In this document: one piece after another, positions 34,725 to 44,061 of the stretch
Numbering within the stretch: position 1 is the first letter of the stretch
How the letters are laid out: the number at the start of each line of letters is the position of its first letter
Source: Palsa-506 sp963836355
GTDB lineage: Bacteria; Actinomycetota; Actinomycetes; Streptosporangiales; Streptosporangiaceae
Direction: 5' to 3'
NCBI GenBank assembly: GCA_963836355.1
Contig: CAWIJO010000010.1
Span: forward strand, 310,001-374,000
DNA: 64,000 bases
Program-made: the position numbers and the translations under genes
The notes under the pieces: model-generated
The model's input: the letters and a program-made list of their open reading frames with translations, nothing else
Databases searched by the model: none
What the model was told of the DNA's origin: nothing

Positions 34725-36732
34725 GTGGCCACCGTGGCGCCGGCGCTCCGCATCCGCGGGCGCGCGGCGGAGATCGCGGTCCTGGGAGAATCCCTGGACC
34801 GGGTCACCTCGGGCCGGCTGTCGGTCGTGCTGATCGAGGGCGAGGGCGGGATCGGCAAGACCAGTCTGCTGGATGCGGCGGTGCAGGACGCCTGCGGCCG
34901 GGGCATGCAGGTAGCGGCCGCCCGCGCCGAGGAGCTCGAGCAGACCCGGCCATTCGGCATGCTGGCTGACGCGTTCGGGTGCGTGCGGACTTCGCCGGAT
35001 CCGCGGCGGGCGGCCATCGCGGCGCTGCTGGCGCCCGTGGGCGGCGGGGAGCGCGGCCCGATCACCGTGACCAGCGACCCTGGGCTGCGGTTCCGCGCCG
35101 TGGATGCGTTCGCTGACCTGGCAGAGGAGCTCGCGCTGGCCGGGCCGCTGCTGATCGGCGCGGATGACCTGCAGTGGGCTGATCCGTCCAGCCTGCTGAC
35201 GCTGGGCGCGCTGAGCCGGCGCCTGGCCTACCTTCCGGTCTGCCTGATCGGCTGCCTTCGGCCGTCCCCGCGGGTATCCGACCTGGACCGGCTGGCCGCC
35301 GCGCTGGAGGCTGCCGGAGCGCAGCGGCTGGCGCTGCGCGGCCTCGCCGATGCGGCCGTGACGGAGCTGGTGGCCGACGCGGTGGCCGCCGTGCCGGGGC
35401 AGCTGCTGCTGGCCGGGATTGCCGGGGCGGCGGGCAATCCGCTGTTCGTGACCGAGCTGCTTGGCGCGCTGGCCCAGGAGGGGGCGATCCAGACGGCCGG
35501 CGGGCGGGCTGAGGCAGCGGTGGTGACCCTGCCGCGGACGCTGCGGCTGACGATCTTGCGCAGGCTGAGCTTCCTGCCCGAGGACACCCTGCGGGCGCTG
35601 CGGGCCGCCTCGATCCTGGGAGCCAGCTTCACGCTCACCGAGCTGTCGGCGACGATGGCCCGGCCCGCGGTTGAGCTGTCCGTGGTGCTGGCGGAAGGGA
35701 TCCGGGGGCAGGTGCTGGCGGACGACGGCGACCGGCTCCGGTTCCGCCACGACCTGATCCGTGCTGCCATCTACGAGGATCTCCCGCTCAGCGTCCGCCG
35801 CGGCCTGCATCGCGAGGCAGCGGCGCGGCTGGCGGAGTCGGCCGCCCCTGCCTTGCAGGTGGCCGCGCAGTTCGCCCGCGGCGCCGGGCCCGGCGACGCC
35901 ACCGCCATCGGCTGGCTGATCAGGGCGGCCCGGGAGGCCGCGGCGACATCGCCAGATGCCGCCGCGGATCTGCTCGGCCAGGCGCTCGAGCTGATGGATC
36001 CGGCAGATCCCGGCCGGGATCTGCTGCTCGCCGAGCTGGCCAGCAGCTTGATGTCAGCCGGGCGGGTCGCTCCGGCGGAGGACGTATGCCGCACCCTGCT
36101 GGACCGCGAGCACGACCCGAGGGCGGACGGGCCGGTGCGGATCTGCCTGGGGCACGTGCTGCTGGCGGCGGGCCTGCCGCGGGACGGGCTCAGCGAGCTG
36201 GCACGCGCGAATGAGTCACCGCTGCTCACCAGCGCGATGCGAGCCAGCGGGCTGGGCTGGGCAAGCATTGCCCGCATGTGGCTGGCAGATTTGGACGGCT
36301 CGGTTGCCACCGGGCAGCTGGCCCGGTCTGCTGCCGCGGCGGCCGGGGATCACATGACGGCCGGCATAGCCGAGGCGATGTCTGCCATCGTCGCCCTGCT
36401 CCGCGGGCAGCTGGCCACCGCACTGGAGATCATCGACGATGCGGTGCAGGCGGCTGACCGCAGCCCTGGCCGGCAGGGACACCGCTATCCGCTGCACGTC
36501 GCGCGGGGCTTCGTCCTGATCGAGCTGGATCGCCTCGGCCGAGCGCACCATCGCGACGCTGGTTGCCGAGGGGCTCTCCAATCCCCAGATCGGCGACCGG
36601 CTGTACGTGTCGCGGCGGACCGTGCAGACGCATCTCGCGCACGTGTTCGCCAAGCTGGACATCACCGCCCGTGCGCAGCTCGCCGCCGAGGTCACCCGGC
36701 ACCGGGACCAGCCGGCCTCGGCGCCGCACTAG
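34725..36732 (+). pseudogene. MalT/LuxR-type ATPase regulator with internal deletion near 36537
   Basis: Starts at GTG 34725. AAA/STAND ATPase with Walker A LIEGEGGIGKTSLLDAAVQD and Walker B GPLLIGADDLQWADPSSLLT, a winged segment and TPR-like helices up to HVARGFVLIELDRL. The next residues jump, in another frame, to ERTIATLVAEGLSNPQIGDR and RRTVQTHLAHVFAKLDITAR, the C-terminal LuxR HTH, ending SAPH at 36732. Full relatives have several hundred more residues between these points, so a large internal deletion with frame change at about 36533-36541 joined the ends. The main frame otherwise runs on into unrelated sequence. It is probably non-functional as read. Confidence 0.8.
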
Positions 36733-36752
36733 CGGGCACTACCCGCGCAGCC

Positions 36753-37346
36753 TCAGATCGCGGCGGTGCCGATCATGCCATCCCTGGACACCAGGGCAGC
36801 CAGCGCGTCCTCGTCCAGTCCGCCGGTGCCGGCTGGGCGCGCGGGCACGACAAGATAGCGGGTTTCCGCGCTGGAGTCCCAGACTACGATCTCGGTGCCA
36901 GCGGGCAGTTCCAGGCCGAACTCGGCCAGCACCGCACGCGGCTCGCGGACCGCCCGGGACCGGTACGCGAAGCTCTTGTACCAGCCCGGGGACGGCCCGA
37001 GCAGCGCCGTCGGGTAGCACGAGCAGAGCGTGCAGACGATCACGTTGTGCCGCTGCGCGGTGTTCTCGACCGCCTTCAGCCGGTACCCGCCGCTGACGGG
37101 GACGGCCGCGCCGAACCCGAGCTCGGCCGCGGCGGCATTGCCGTCCGCCAGCAGCCGCTCACGGTAGCCGGGGTCGGCCCAGGCCCTGGCCACCATCCGG
37201 GCGCCGTTGGCCGGGGACCCGGCCCGGTACCGGTCGGCCAGGATCTGGTCGAGCTCGGCGTCCGTGGTCAGCCCGGCCGCGATCACCCGGACTTCCAGGC
37301 GGCGGGCCCGCGCTGCCACCGGCAGCTCGCCGTGATCGCCGCTCAC
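36753..37346 (-). CDS. nthA: Nitrile hydratase alpha subunit, cobalt-type
   Basis: 197 residues from GTG 37346, preceded by GGAGG. It hydrates nitriles to amides as an alpha-beta complex. The metal motif is VCTLCSC, followed by YPTALLGPSPGWYKSFAYRS; Cys-Thr-Leu-Cys-Ser-Cys is the cobalt (rather than iron, Cys-Ser-Leu-Cys-Ser-Cys) version, in which the second and third Cys are oxidised. The start overlaps the beta-subunit stop by 4 bases (GTGA). The order beta then alpha is typical of cobalt enzymes. The activator/cobalt chaperone gene that normally follows is missing; a decayed LuxR gene comes next, on the opposite strand. Confidence 0.9.
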   Translation of the reverse strand: MSGDHGELPVAARARRLEVRVIAAGLTTDAELDQILADRYRAGSPANGARMVARAWADPGYRERLLADGNAAAAELGFGAAVPVSGGYRLKAVENTAQRHNVIVCTLCSCYPTALLGPSPGWYKSFAYRSRAVREPRAVLAEFGLELPAGTEIVVWDSSAETRYLVVPARPAGTGGLDEDALAALVSRDGMIGTAAI

Positions 37347-37901
37347 TCCGCCTCCTCCAGGTAGGACTCCCACAAGTCCACGACCACCGAATGCGATCCG
37401 GTGCCCCAAAGCTGGCGCGCGGCGAACCGGACCGCGTACACCGGCTCGGCACGGGGGATCCCGCGCACTTCCGCATCGGGCAGCGGCCAGCTGCCATGGT
37501 CATCCACGATCTCGCCCTGGTGCCCGCGGACGTAGCGCGGCAGCCTGGTGTGGCCATCCGGATCGGCCGTGCGAGCCTGCACCCGGGCGCCGACGCCGAA
37601 TCTAGCCACCGGGCCGCTGCCCGCCCGCCGGGCCCTGCCCGGCCAGCAGCTTCTTCTCGGCCAGCAGCAGCTCGATCGCGGCGAGCCAGCGCTCGTAGTA
37701 CGACATGGCCAGGTAGCTGGCCGGCGGGATCCGCTCGATGGCATCGCGGAACTCATCCCCGTCGAACGCCTCCCGCCGCATCAGCGCCGTGCTCAGCGCG
37801 GCGACCCTGGCTTCCCAGTCGGCCTGGAACGGCGGGCCGTCGTCCCCGACCGGGACCGGCCCGAATCCGGTCTGCCCGCCCATGTCATGAACCCTGCTCA
37901 T
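37343..37901 (-). pseudogene. nthB: Nitrile hydratase beta subunit, frameshifted near 37625
   Basis: Start MSRVHDMGGQTGFGPVPVGD at 37901. This His-Asp-Met-Gly-Gly opening is the beta-subunit signature; then FRDAIERIPPASYLAMSYYE and LLLAEKKLLAG. The frame breaks in the GC stretch 37612-37640 and resumes as ARFGVGARVQARTADPDGHT, RLPRYVRGHQGEIVDDHGSW and SHSVVVDLWESYLEEAE at 37343, the barrel-like C-terminal domain. Rejoined it is about 185 residues, slightly short compared with usual beta subunits. Whether the break is real decides if the hydratase is functional. Confidence 0.85.
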
Positions 37902-38237
37902 GCCAGCCCACGGTAGCGCAGCGGCCGGCAAATCCAGTCGGCCGCGGTCCGGTAACCGGGCACCATTAGCTGGTTGTGGCGGCAACGGCAGGGCGATCCG
38001 GCGGCTAGCCGCCCGGATCGGCCCTGACATCGCGCTGCTCCGCCGCGACGAGCTGCCAGCCGGGGCGGCGCTGACCGGCCTGCTCGGCAACGCGGTCAGC
38101 CTGGCCGGGCCGCTGCTCGGCACGTACCTGATCGACATCTCGGCGGCCCAGCCGTGCTCGGGCTGCTGAAATGCGACCGCGTGATCGGTCCGGGAGCCAG
38201 TTCGCGCACCGGGCTGTCATGCGCGACCATTGCCCAC
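37902..38237. other. Gap with an unidentified open stretch
   Basis: Between divergent nthB and the phosphoesterase gene. A plus-strand stretch (about 37985-38169) reads GPDIALLRRDELPAGAALTG then LLGNAVSLAGPLLGTYLIDI and ends shortly after. It looks protein-like (amphipathic then hydrophobic) but I do not recognise it. It may be the tail of a lost gene. No clear promoter seen. Confidence 0.3.
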
Positions 38238-39851
38238 GTGCCTTTGCGTCCTTCCTTCCGAATGTCAGTCATTGCCCTCGCTGGCGCCTGCGTCCTGGCG
38301 GCCGCCGGGGCGGCCGGATGCGAGTCCGCCGGGCCCGCCGAGCGGGTGAGCGGCGGCCCGGCGGGCAGCTATCTGGTGGCGGCTGGCATTCACAAGATCA
38401 AGCATGTGATCGTGGTTATGCAGGAGAACCGGTCGTTCGACTCCTATTTCGGCAGCTATCCGGGGGCGGATGGCATCCTGGCAGGCAGCGGCTCGCCCCG
38501 GGCGTGCGTGCCGGACCCGAAAGGCGGCTGCACCCGCCCGTATCACGACACCGCTGACATTAACGGCGGCGGCCCGCACGGCGAGCGCAACGCGGTCGCC
38601 GACGTGCACGGCGGGAAGATGGACGGGTTCATCGCCCAGCGTGAGGCGGCGCGCACGGCGTGCAAGGATCCGAACGACCCGGCGTGCGCCTCGGGCGTCA
38701 CGCCGGACGTGATGGGCTACCACACCGGCGCGGAGCTTCCCAATTACTGGGCCTACGCCAGGAATTTCGCCCTCGACGACCACATGTTCGAGCCGGTCAA
38801 GTCGTGGTCGCTGCCCGATCACCTGTACCTGGTGTCGGGCTGGTCGGCCCGGTGCAAGAACCGCTCGCCGGATAGCTGCGTCAGCGACATCATCGGCCCG
38901 TACAGCACCGGCCGGTTCGATCGGGCCGTCCGCCAGGAGGTGGCGGCTGGCCAGACGTCCATCGACCTGGCCTGGACCGACATCACCTGGCTGCTCTACC
39001 TCCACCACGTCAGCTGGCGGTACTACGTGCAGGCCGGCACTCAGCCGGACTGCGTCAGCGACGCGGCCGAGACATGCACGCGAGTCAGGCAGAGCGCCCG
39101 CACGCCGGGGATCTGGAACCCGCTGCCGCTGTTCGGCGACGTCCAGCAAGACCATCAGGCCAGCTACGTCCAGCCGCTCGGTTCTTACTTCCGCGCCGCG
39201 GCGGCGGGGCGGCTGCCGGCGGTGAGCTGGATCACCCCGTCCGGGCCGGACAGCGATCACCCCCCGGCCAGCATCCACTCCGGCCAGGCGTACGTGACCG
39301 CGGTCGTGAACGCGGCAATGAAAAGCCCGGACTGGAACTCCACGGCGATCTTCGTGACCTGGGACGACTGGGGCGGCTTCTACGACCACGTCGTCCCGCC
39401 GGCCGCCGACAAGAACGGCTACGGGCTGCGCGTCCCGGCGCTGGTCATCTCCCCGTACGCCCGGCGCGGATACATCGACCACCAGATCCTCAGCAGCGAC
39501 GCCTACCTGAAATTCATCGAGGACGACTTCCTCGGCGGGGCCAGGCTCGACCCCAAGACCGACGGCCGCCCCGACCCCCGGCCCGACGTCCGGGAGAACG
39601 CCCCGATCCTCGGCACCATGACCGCGGACTTCAACTTCAGCCAGCCGCCAAGACCACCGCTGCTGCTGCCCACCAACCCGTCCACCGACTCACCCGCCAT
39701 CCCCGGCTACTTCACCGGCCAGACGGCTTGCCTGGGCTGCACCACGCCGCCGCCCGCCTGGCGCTACCACCGCCTGCGCCAGCACCGCGGCCACGCGCAC
39801 CGCAGGCAGCCGCCCGGCCGCACTCCCAGGGCGGCTGTCGGACCAGGCTGA
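38238..39851 (+). CDS. Secreted/lipoprotein phosphoesterase (acid phosphatase/phospholipase C family)
   Basis: 537 residues from GTG 38238 (next in-frame ATG 38262). Lipoprotein signal FRMSVIALAGACVLAAAGAA then a Gly-Cys lipobox. The AcpA/phospholipase-C-type phosphoesterase domain follows: KHVIVVMQENRSFDSYFGSY (metal Asn/Glu and nucleophile region), NYWAYARNFALDDHMFEPV, WSLPDHLYLVSGW, FVTWDDWGGFYDHVVPP (metal Asp-His) and LRVPALVISPYARRGYIDH. It would hydrolyse phosphomonoesters or phospholipids outside the membrane. The C-terminal 50 residues are Arg/His-rich. It stands just upstream of the lysine-degradation operon but shows no functional tie to it. Confidence 0.9.
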   Translation: MPLRPSFRMSVIALAGACVLAAAGAAGCESAGPAERVSGGPAGSYLVAAGIHKIKHVIVVMQENRSFDSYFGSYPGADGILAGSGSPRACVPDPKGGCTRPYHDTADINGGGPHGERNAVADVHGGKMDGFIAQREAARTACKDPNDPACASGVTPDVMGYHTGAELPNYWAYARNFALDDHMFEPVKSWSLPDHLYLVSGWSARCKNRSPDSCVSDIIGPYSTGRFDRAVRQEVAAGQTSIDLAWTDITWLLYLHHVSWRYYVQAGTQPDCVSDAAETCTRVRQSARTPGIWNPLPLFGDVQQDHQASYVQPLGSYFRAAAAGRLPAVSWITPSGPDSDHPPASIHSGQAYVTAVVNAAMKSPDWNSTAIFVTWDDWGGFYDHVVPPAADKNGYGLRVPALVISPYARRGYIDHQILSSDAYLKFIEDDFLGGARLDPKTDGRPDPRPDVRENAPILGTMTADFNFSQPPRPPLLLPTNPSTDSPAIPGYFTGQTACLGCTTPPPAWRYHRLRQHRGHAHRRQPPGRTPRAAVGPG

Positions 39852-39864
39852 GATGATGCCGGGC

Positions 39865-40542
39865 ATGACGGCGCAGCCAGCCACCACCGTGATACTCGAG
39901 ATAGGCCTGAAACGGATTTTCGCTTGCGCAACGGACTGGCCGGGCTGGTGCCGCTCGGCGCGGGGCGAGGAGGCCGCCCTGACGACGCTCGCCGACTACC
40001 TGCCGCGGTACGCGCCGGTGGCGCGGCGGGCGGGGCTCGACCTGCCGCCTGCCGCCGCGGACGCGTTCGACGTGGTGGAGCGGCTGCCCGGCACCGCCGG
40101 GTACACCGACTTCGGCGCGCCGGGCGAGATCGCCGCTGCTGATCACCACCCGCTCAGCAGCGAGGACGCGGGCCGGCTGGCCGCGATCGTCACGGCGGCC
40201 TGGGAGACGTTCGATGAAGTCGCCGCGGCCGCGCCCGCGCGGCTGCGGAAGGGACCGCGCGGCGGCGGCCGGGACCGCGACCAGATCATCGAGCATGTGC
40301 TCGGCGCCGAGGCGGCGTTCGCCAGGAAGATCGGCGTGCGGCAGCGCAAGCCGGCCATCGGCGACGCCGGCGCGATCGCGGCGCTGCGCACGGCGATCGC
40401 CGCGGTCCTCGGCAGGCCCACGGGCGACACTGCGCCAGCTGCCGCGGGGCCGCTGGCTGGCGGCTGGCCGGCCAGGTACGCGGCCCGCCGGATCGCCTGG
40501 CACGCGCTCGACCATGCCTGGGAGATCGAGGACAAGACGTGA
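39865..40542 (+). CDS. DinB-superfamily-like protein of unknown function
   Basis: 225 residues. It begins MTAQPATTVILEIGLKRIFA then CATDWPGWCRSARGEEAALT, a conserved opening in a family of actinobacterial proteins usually annotated as hypothetical or DinB-like; DQIIEHVLGAEAAFARKIGV and ARRIAWHALDHAWEIED resemble the four-helix DinB metal-binding helices (His residues in the last helix). The role is unknown. It overlaps the kdd GTG by 4 bases (GTGA), so it is the first gene of the lysine operon by position. ATGs at 39853 and 39856 are alternatives. Confidence 0.75.
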   Translation: MTAQPATTVILEIGLKRIFACATDWPGWCRSARGEEAALTTLADYLPRYAPVARRAGLDLPPAAADAFDVVERLPGTAGYTDFGAPGEIAAADHHPLSSEDAGRLAAIVTAAWETFDEVAAAAPARLRKGPRGGGRDRDQIIEHVLGAEAAFARKIGVRQRKPAIGDAGAIAALRTAIAAVLGRPTGDTAPAAAGPLAGGWPARYAARRIAWHALDHAWEIEDKT

Positions 40543-41669
40543 CCCGATCGAGCCCGCAGCCGGGAACCGCGCTCGGCCTGCACCGGGTGGCCGAGGCCGG
40601 CGTGCTGCCGCAGGCGGCCTGGCGGCTGGATCCGAGCCCGGCGATCTGGCCGGATGAGGTGCGGATCCGGGTGGACCGGCTGAATCTCGACGCGGCATCG
40701 TTCCGGCAGCTGCGCGAGGCCGGCCGGGCGGACCCGGCCGCGATGCGGGCCGCGGTCGCGACGATCATCGCCCGCCGCGGCAAGATGCACAACCCGGTCA
40801 CCGGCTCCGGCGGGATGCTCACCGGCATCGTCGAGCAAGCCGGCCCGGAGTCCCCGCTTGGCCTGCGTCCGGGCGACCGGATAGCCACGCTGGTCTCGCT
40901 CAGCCTCACCCCGCTGGCGGTGACCGATGGGCTGGCCCGCTGGGACGGGCGGTCCGAGCAGGTGCCCTGCGACGGGCACGCGATCTTGTTCGGCCGGTCG
41001 ATAGCGGCCGTGCTCCCCGCCGACCTGCCGGTCCCGCTGGCGCTCGCCGTCCTTGACGTGTGCGGCGCGCCGGCCCTGACGCACCGGGTGGTCACCGCCG
41101 CGGCGGCCGGCCAGCGCAGCGGGCCGCCCGGCCCGGTCGTCGCGATCCTGGGCGCGGCGGGCAAGAGCGGATCGCTGTCCGCGGCCGCCGCCCGGCGCGC
41201 GGGCGCCGGCCGGGTCATCGGCGTCGTGCCGGACGAGCAGGACGCGGCCGCGCTCCGGGCCGCCGCGGCCGGCCTGCCGGATCTCGCCGACGAGGTAGTG
41301 ATCGCCGATGCCCGCGATCCGGTAGCGGTCTCCGCGGCGATCCGCCAGGCCGGCGGCCCGGCCGGGATTACCGTCGTCTGCGTGGACGTGCCAGGCTGCG
41401 AGGGCGGCGCCATTCTGGGCACCGCCCAGGGCGGTACCGTGATCTTCTTCTCGATGGCCACCTCGTTCACCGCCGCCGCGCTTGGCGCCGAAGGCGTCGC
41501 GGCGGACGTGACCATGCTGGTCGGCAATGGATACGTGCCCGGGCACGATCAGCTTGCGCTGGACCTGATCCGCACCGAACAATCCGTTAGGAATCTATTT
41601 GAAAGCCGTCTCCGGGAGCAGGCCGGCGGCTTGCCCGGACGCGGCGAGGATGGCGATGGCAGCAGATAG
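40539..41669 (+). CDS. kdd: L-erythro-3,5-diaminohexanoate dehydrogenase
   Basis: 376 residues. NAD-dependent oxidation of 3,5-diaminohexanoate to 3-keto-5-aminohexanoate in lysine fermentation. Recognisable stretches: GLHRVAEAGVLPQAAWRLD, VRIRVDRLNLDAASFRQLRE, KMHNPVTGSGGMLTGIVEQA, LDVCGAPALTHRVVTAAAAG, VAILGAAGKSGSLSAAAARR (coenzyme motif) and TVIFFSMATSFTAAALGAEG. It is a member of the zinc-dehydrogenase-like fold specific to this pathway. It overlaps kamD by 20 bases. Starts on the GTG inside the preceding stop. Confidence 0.93.
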   Translation: MTRSSPQPGTALGLHRVAEAGVLPQAAWRLDPSPAIWPDEVRIRVDRLNLDAASFRQLREAGRADPAAMRAAVATIIARRGKMHNPVTGSGGMLTGIVEQAGPESPLGLRPGDRIATLVSLSLTPLAVTDGLARWDGRSEQVPCDGHAILFGRSIAAVLPADLPVPLALAVLDVCGAPALTHRVVTAAAAGQRSGPPGPVVAILGAAGKSGSLSAAAARRAGAGRVIGVVPDEQDAAALRAAAAGLPDLADEVVIADARDPVAVSAAIRQAGGPAGITVVCVDVPGCEGGAILGTAQGGTVIFFSMATSFTAAALGAEGVAADVTMLVGNGYVPGHDQLALDLIRTEQSVRNLFESRLREQAGGLPGRGEDGDGSR

Positions 41670-43284
41670 TGGCGCGGGACCGGGCGGCGGCGCGGTGGCC
41701 GGCCGGCTCGGCCTGGATCCTGCCGTGGTAGCCGAGCTGCGCGCGCTGGCCAGCCGCGCCGGGCAGCCGGTCGTCGAGCTTGCCCGCACGCACAGCACGG
41801 TCTCGGTGGAGCGCGCGGTGCTCCGGCTGGCAGGCCTGGACGGTGCCGACGACGACGGCATGCCGTGGGTGAACAGGCTGGCCGACGCGGTGCGGGCAAC
41901 CGTCGGCCTGGAGCACGGCGTCGCGCTGCCGACCTGGGACGCGATGGCGGCCGGCCGCTACCCGGACCTGGTCGCGCTGGCCAGGGACGCGGCGGCGGGC
42001 GCGGTGAAATTCCGGATCCCGGCGGGCGCCAGCGCGGACCGGGCGCGGGCCGCGGCGACCCGCGCGGTCCGCGGCGGCATCGCCGTGATCGACGCCCGCC
42101 GGGCCGAGCGGGAGGCGATGATCGCCGCCACCGCGGACCCGCCGAAGCCGTGGATCTACCTGATCGTCGCGACCGGCGACATCTACGAGGACATCCCGCA
42201 GGCGCAGGCAGCGGCCAGGGCCGGGGCGGACATCATCGCGGTGATCCGGTCCACCGGCCAGTCGCTGCTCGACTACGTGCCCGCCGGGGCGACCACGGAG
42301 GGCTACGCCGGCACGTACGCGACCAGGGAGAACTTCCGGCTGATGCGCGCCGCGCTGGACGAGACGTCGCGCGAGCTCGGCCGGTACGTCCGGCTGACCA
42401 ACTACGCGTCCGGCCTGTGCATGCCGGAGATCGCGGCGCTGGCCGGGCTTGAGCGGCTCGACATGATGCTGAACGACTGCATGTACGGCATCATCTTCCG
42501 CGACATCAACCCCCGCCGGACCTTTATCGACCAGCGTTTCTCCCGGCAGGTGCACGCCCGCGCCGGGATCATCATCAACACCGGCGAGGACAACTACCTG
42601 ACGACTGCCGACGCTGTCGATGCCGCGCACACGGTCATCGTCAGCCAGCTGCTGAACGAGTACTTCGCCGTGGAGGCCGGGCTGGCCGACTGGCAGCTCG
42701 GGCTCGGCCACGCGTTCGAGATCAGCCCGGACGTGCCCGACTCGTTCCTGCTCGAGCTGGCGCACGCGCAGCTGGTGCGGGAGCTGTTCCCGGCCGCGCC
42801 GCTGAAGTACATGCCGCCGACCAAGCACATGACCGGCAACGTGTTCGCCGGGTACCTGCTGGACGCGTTCTTCAACCTGTGCGGGATGATGACCGGCCAG
42901 TCCATCCTGCTGATCGGGATGATGACCGAGGGAATCCACACCCCGTTCCTGGCCGACCGCGATCTCGCGCTGGAGAACGTCAGGTACGTGCGCGACGCGG
43001 CCGGCCGGCTGGGCGACAGCTTCCGGCCGGCCCCGGGCGGCCTCATCGAGCGGCGGGCCGCCGAGGTACTCGGCGAGGCCGCCGGGCTGCTCTGCCGGAT
43101 CGGCGAGCAGGGCCTGCTGTCCGCGATCGCGGACGGCACCTTCGGCGTTACCCGCCGGCCGCCGGACGGGGGGCGCGGGCGAGGCGGGGTGATCGAGCAG
43201 GCCGACGGCTATTTCAACCCGGCCACCGAGCTGCTCGAGGGCGGCGCCCCGGCGACGGCAAAGGCCGCGGCGGCGCGGTCATGA
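41650..43284 (+). CDS. kamD: Lysine 5,6-aminomutase alpha subunit
   Basis: 544 residues. Adenosylcobalamin- and PLP-dependent mutase that moves the terminal amino group of D-lysine or beta-lysine from C6 to C5. The TIM-barrel subunit shows LGLDPAVVAELRALASRAGQ, THSTVSVERAVLRLAGLDG, IYEDIPQAQAAARAGADIIA, RSTGQSLLDYVPAGATTEGY, YGIIFRDINPRRTFIDQRFS and LKYMPPTKHMTGNVFAGYLL. ATG 41650 and ATG 41656 are both possible. Overlaps kamE by 4 bases (ATGA). About 25 residues longer than clostridial KamD, mainly at the two ends. Confidence 0.95.
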   Translation: MAMAADSGAGPGGGAVAGRLGLDPAVVAELRALASRAGQPVVELARTHSTVSVERAVLRLAGLDGADDDGMPWVNRLADAVRATVGLEHGVALPTWDAMAAGRYPDLVALARDAAAGAVKFRIPAGASADRARAAATRAVRGGIAVIDARRAEREAMIAATADPPKPWIYLIVATGDIYEDIPQAQAAARAGADIIAVIRSTGQSLLDYVPAGATTEGYAGTYATRENFRLMRAALDETSRELGRYVRLTNYASGLCMPEIAALAGLERLDMMLNDCMYGIIFRDINPRRTFIDQRFSRQVHARAGIIINTGEDNYLTTADAVDAAHTVIVSQLLNEYFAVEAGLADWQLGLGHAFEISPDVPDSFLLELAHAQLVRELFPAAPLKYMPPTKHMTGNVFAGYLLDAFFNLCGMMTGQSILLIGMMTEGIHTPFLADRDLALENVRYVRDAAGRLGDSFRPAPGGLIERRAAEVLGEAAGLLCRIGEQGLLSAIADGTFGVTRRPPDGGRGRGGVIEQADGYFNPATELLEGGAPATAKAAAARS

Positions 43285-44061
43285 CCGGCCCGGTGATCCG
43301 GCCGTACGGCGACACCACGGGCGACGGCCGGGTGCAGGTCTCGTTCACGCTGCCGGTGCCGTTCGGCACCCCGGCCGAGCGGGCCCGGGCGGAGGGCGCG
43401 GCGCTGCAGCTGGCCGCCAAGATGGGCCTGGCGCCCGCGATGGTGGTGCACGCCAAGGGCATCGGCCCGGACTTCACGTTCTGCATCGTGTACGGGCAGG
43501 TAACGCACGTTGTCGACCTCTCCCAGGTCACCGTCGCCGGCCGGGAGTTCCCGCTGCTGCCGCCGGCCGAGATCAACCACCGGATCCGGGCGGCGCTCGG
43601 CCGCAAGCTGGTGGTGGTCGGTGCCTGCATCGGCACCGACGCGCACACGGTCGGCATCGACGCGATCCTGAACGTGAAGGGCCATGCGGGGGAGAAGGGC
43701 CTGGAGTACTACCGGGAGATGCGCATCGTGAACCTGGGCGCGCAGGTAGACGTGTCCAGCCTGGTCGCCAGAATCCCGGGCTGAAGGCGCCGACGCCGTG
43801 CTGGTCAGCCAGGTGGTCACGCAGCGCGACGCGCACCTGGCGAACGCCCGCGAGATGGCCGCCGCGTTCCGGGCGGCCGGGCCGCCGCGGCCGCTGCTGG
43901 TGGTCGGCGGGCCCAGGTTCGACCCGGCGATGGCCGCCGCGGTCGGCGTCGACAAGGTTTTCGGGCGCGGCACGACGCCGGAAGAGGTAGCCAGCTATCT
44001 GGCCCACGCGGTGCTGGCCCCGGACCCCGTCTTCCCCCCGAAGGAGGCAGCCGATGACTGA
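43281..44061 (+). pseudogene. kamE: Lysine 5,6-aminomutase beta (cobalamin-binding) subunit, frameshifted near 43778
   Basis: Cobalamin-carrying partner of KamD. It reads VIRPYGDTTGDGRVQVSFTL, FCIVYGQVTHVVDLSQVTVA and VVVGACIGTDAHTVGIDAIL, the last containing the Asp-x-His-x-x-Gly cobalamin motif, then EMRIVNLGAQVDVSSLVARI. An extra G in the run at 43775-43780 makes a premature TGA. The next frame continues EGADAVLVSQVVTQRDAHLA, LLVVGGPRFDPAMAAAVGVD and FGRGTTPEEVASYLAHAVL to the TGA at 44059. Repaired length is about 259 residues, as in other KamE. The truncated form would lack the end of the cobalamin fold. Confidence 0.9.

Noticed and set aside
43775..43785. Programmed frameshift in kamE
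   Set aside because: No slippery heptamer with downstream structure is evident, other KamE genes are uninterrupted, and similar one-base breaks occur in unrelated genes here.
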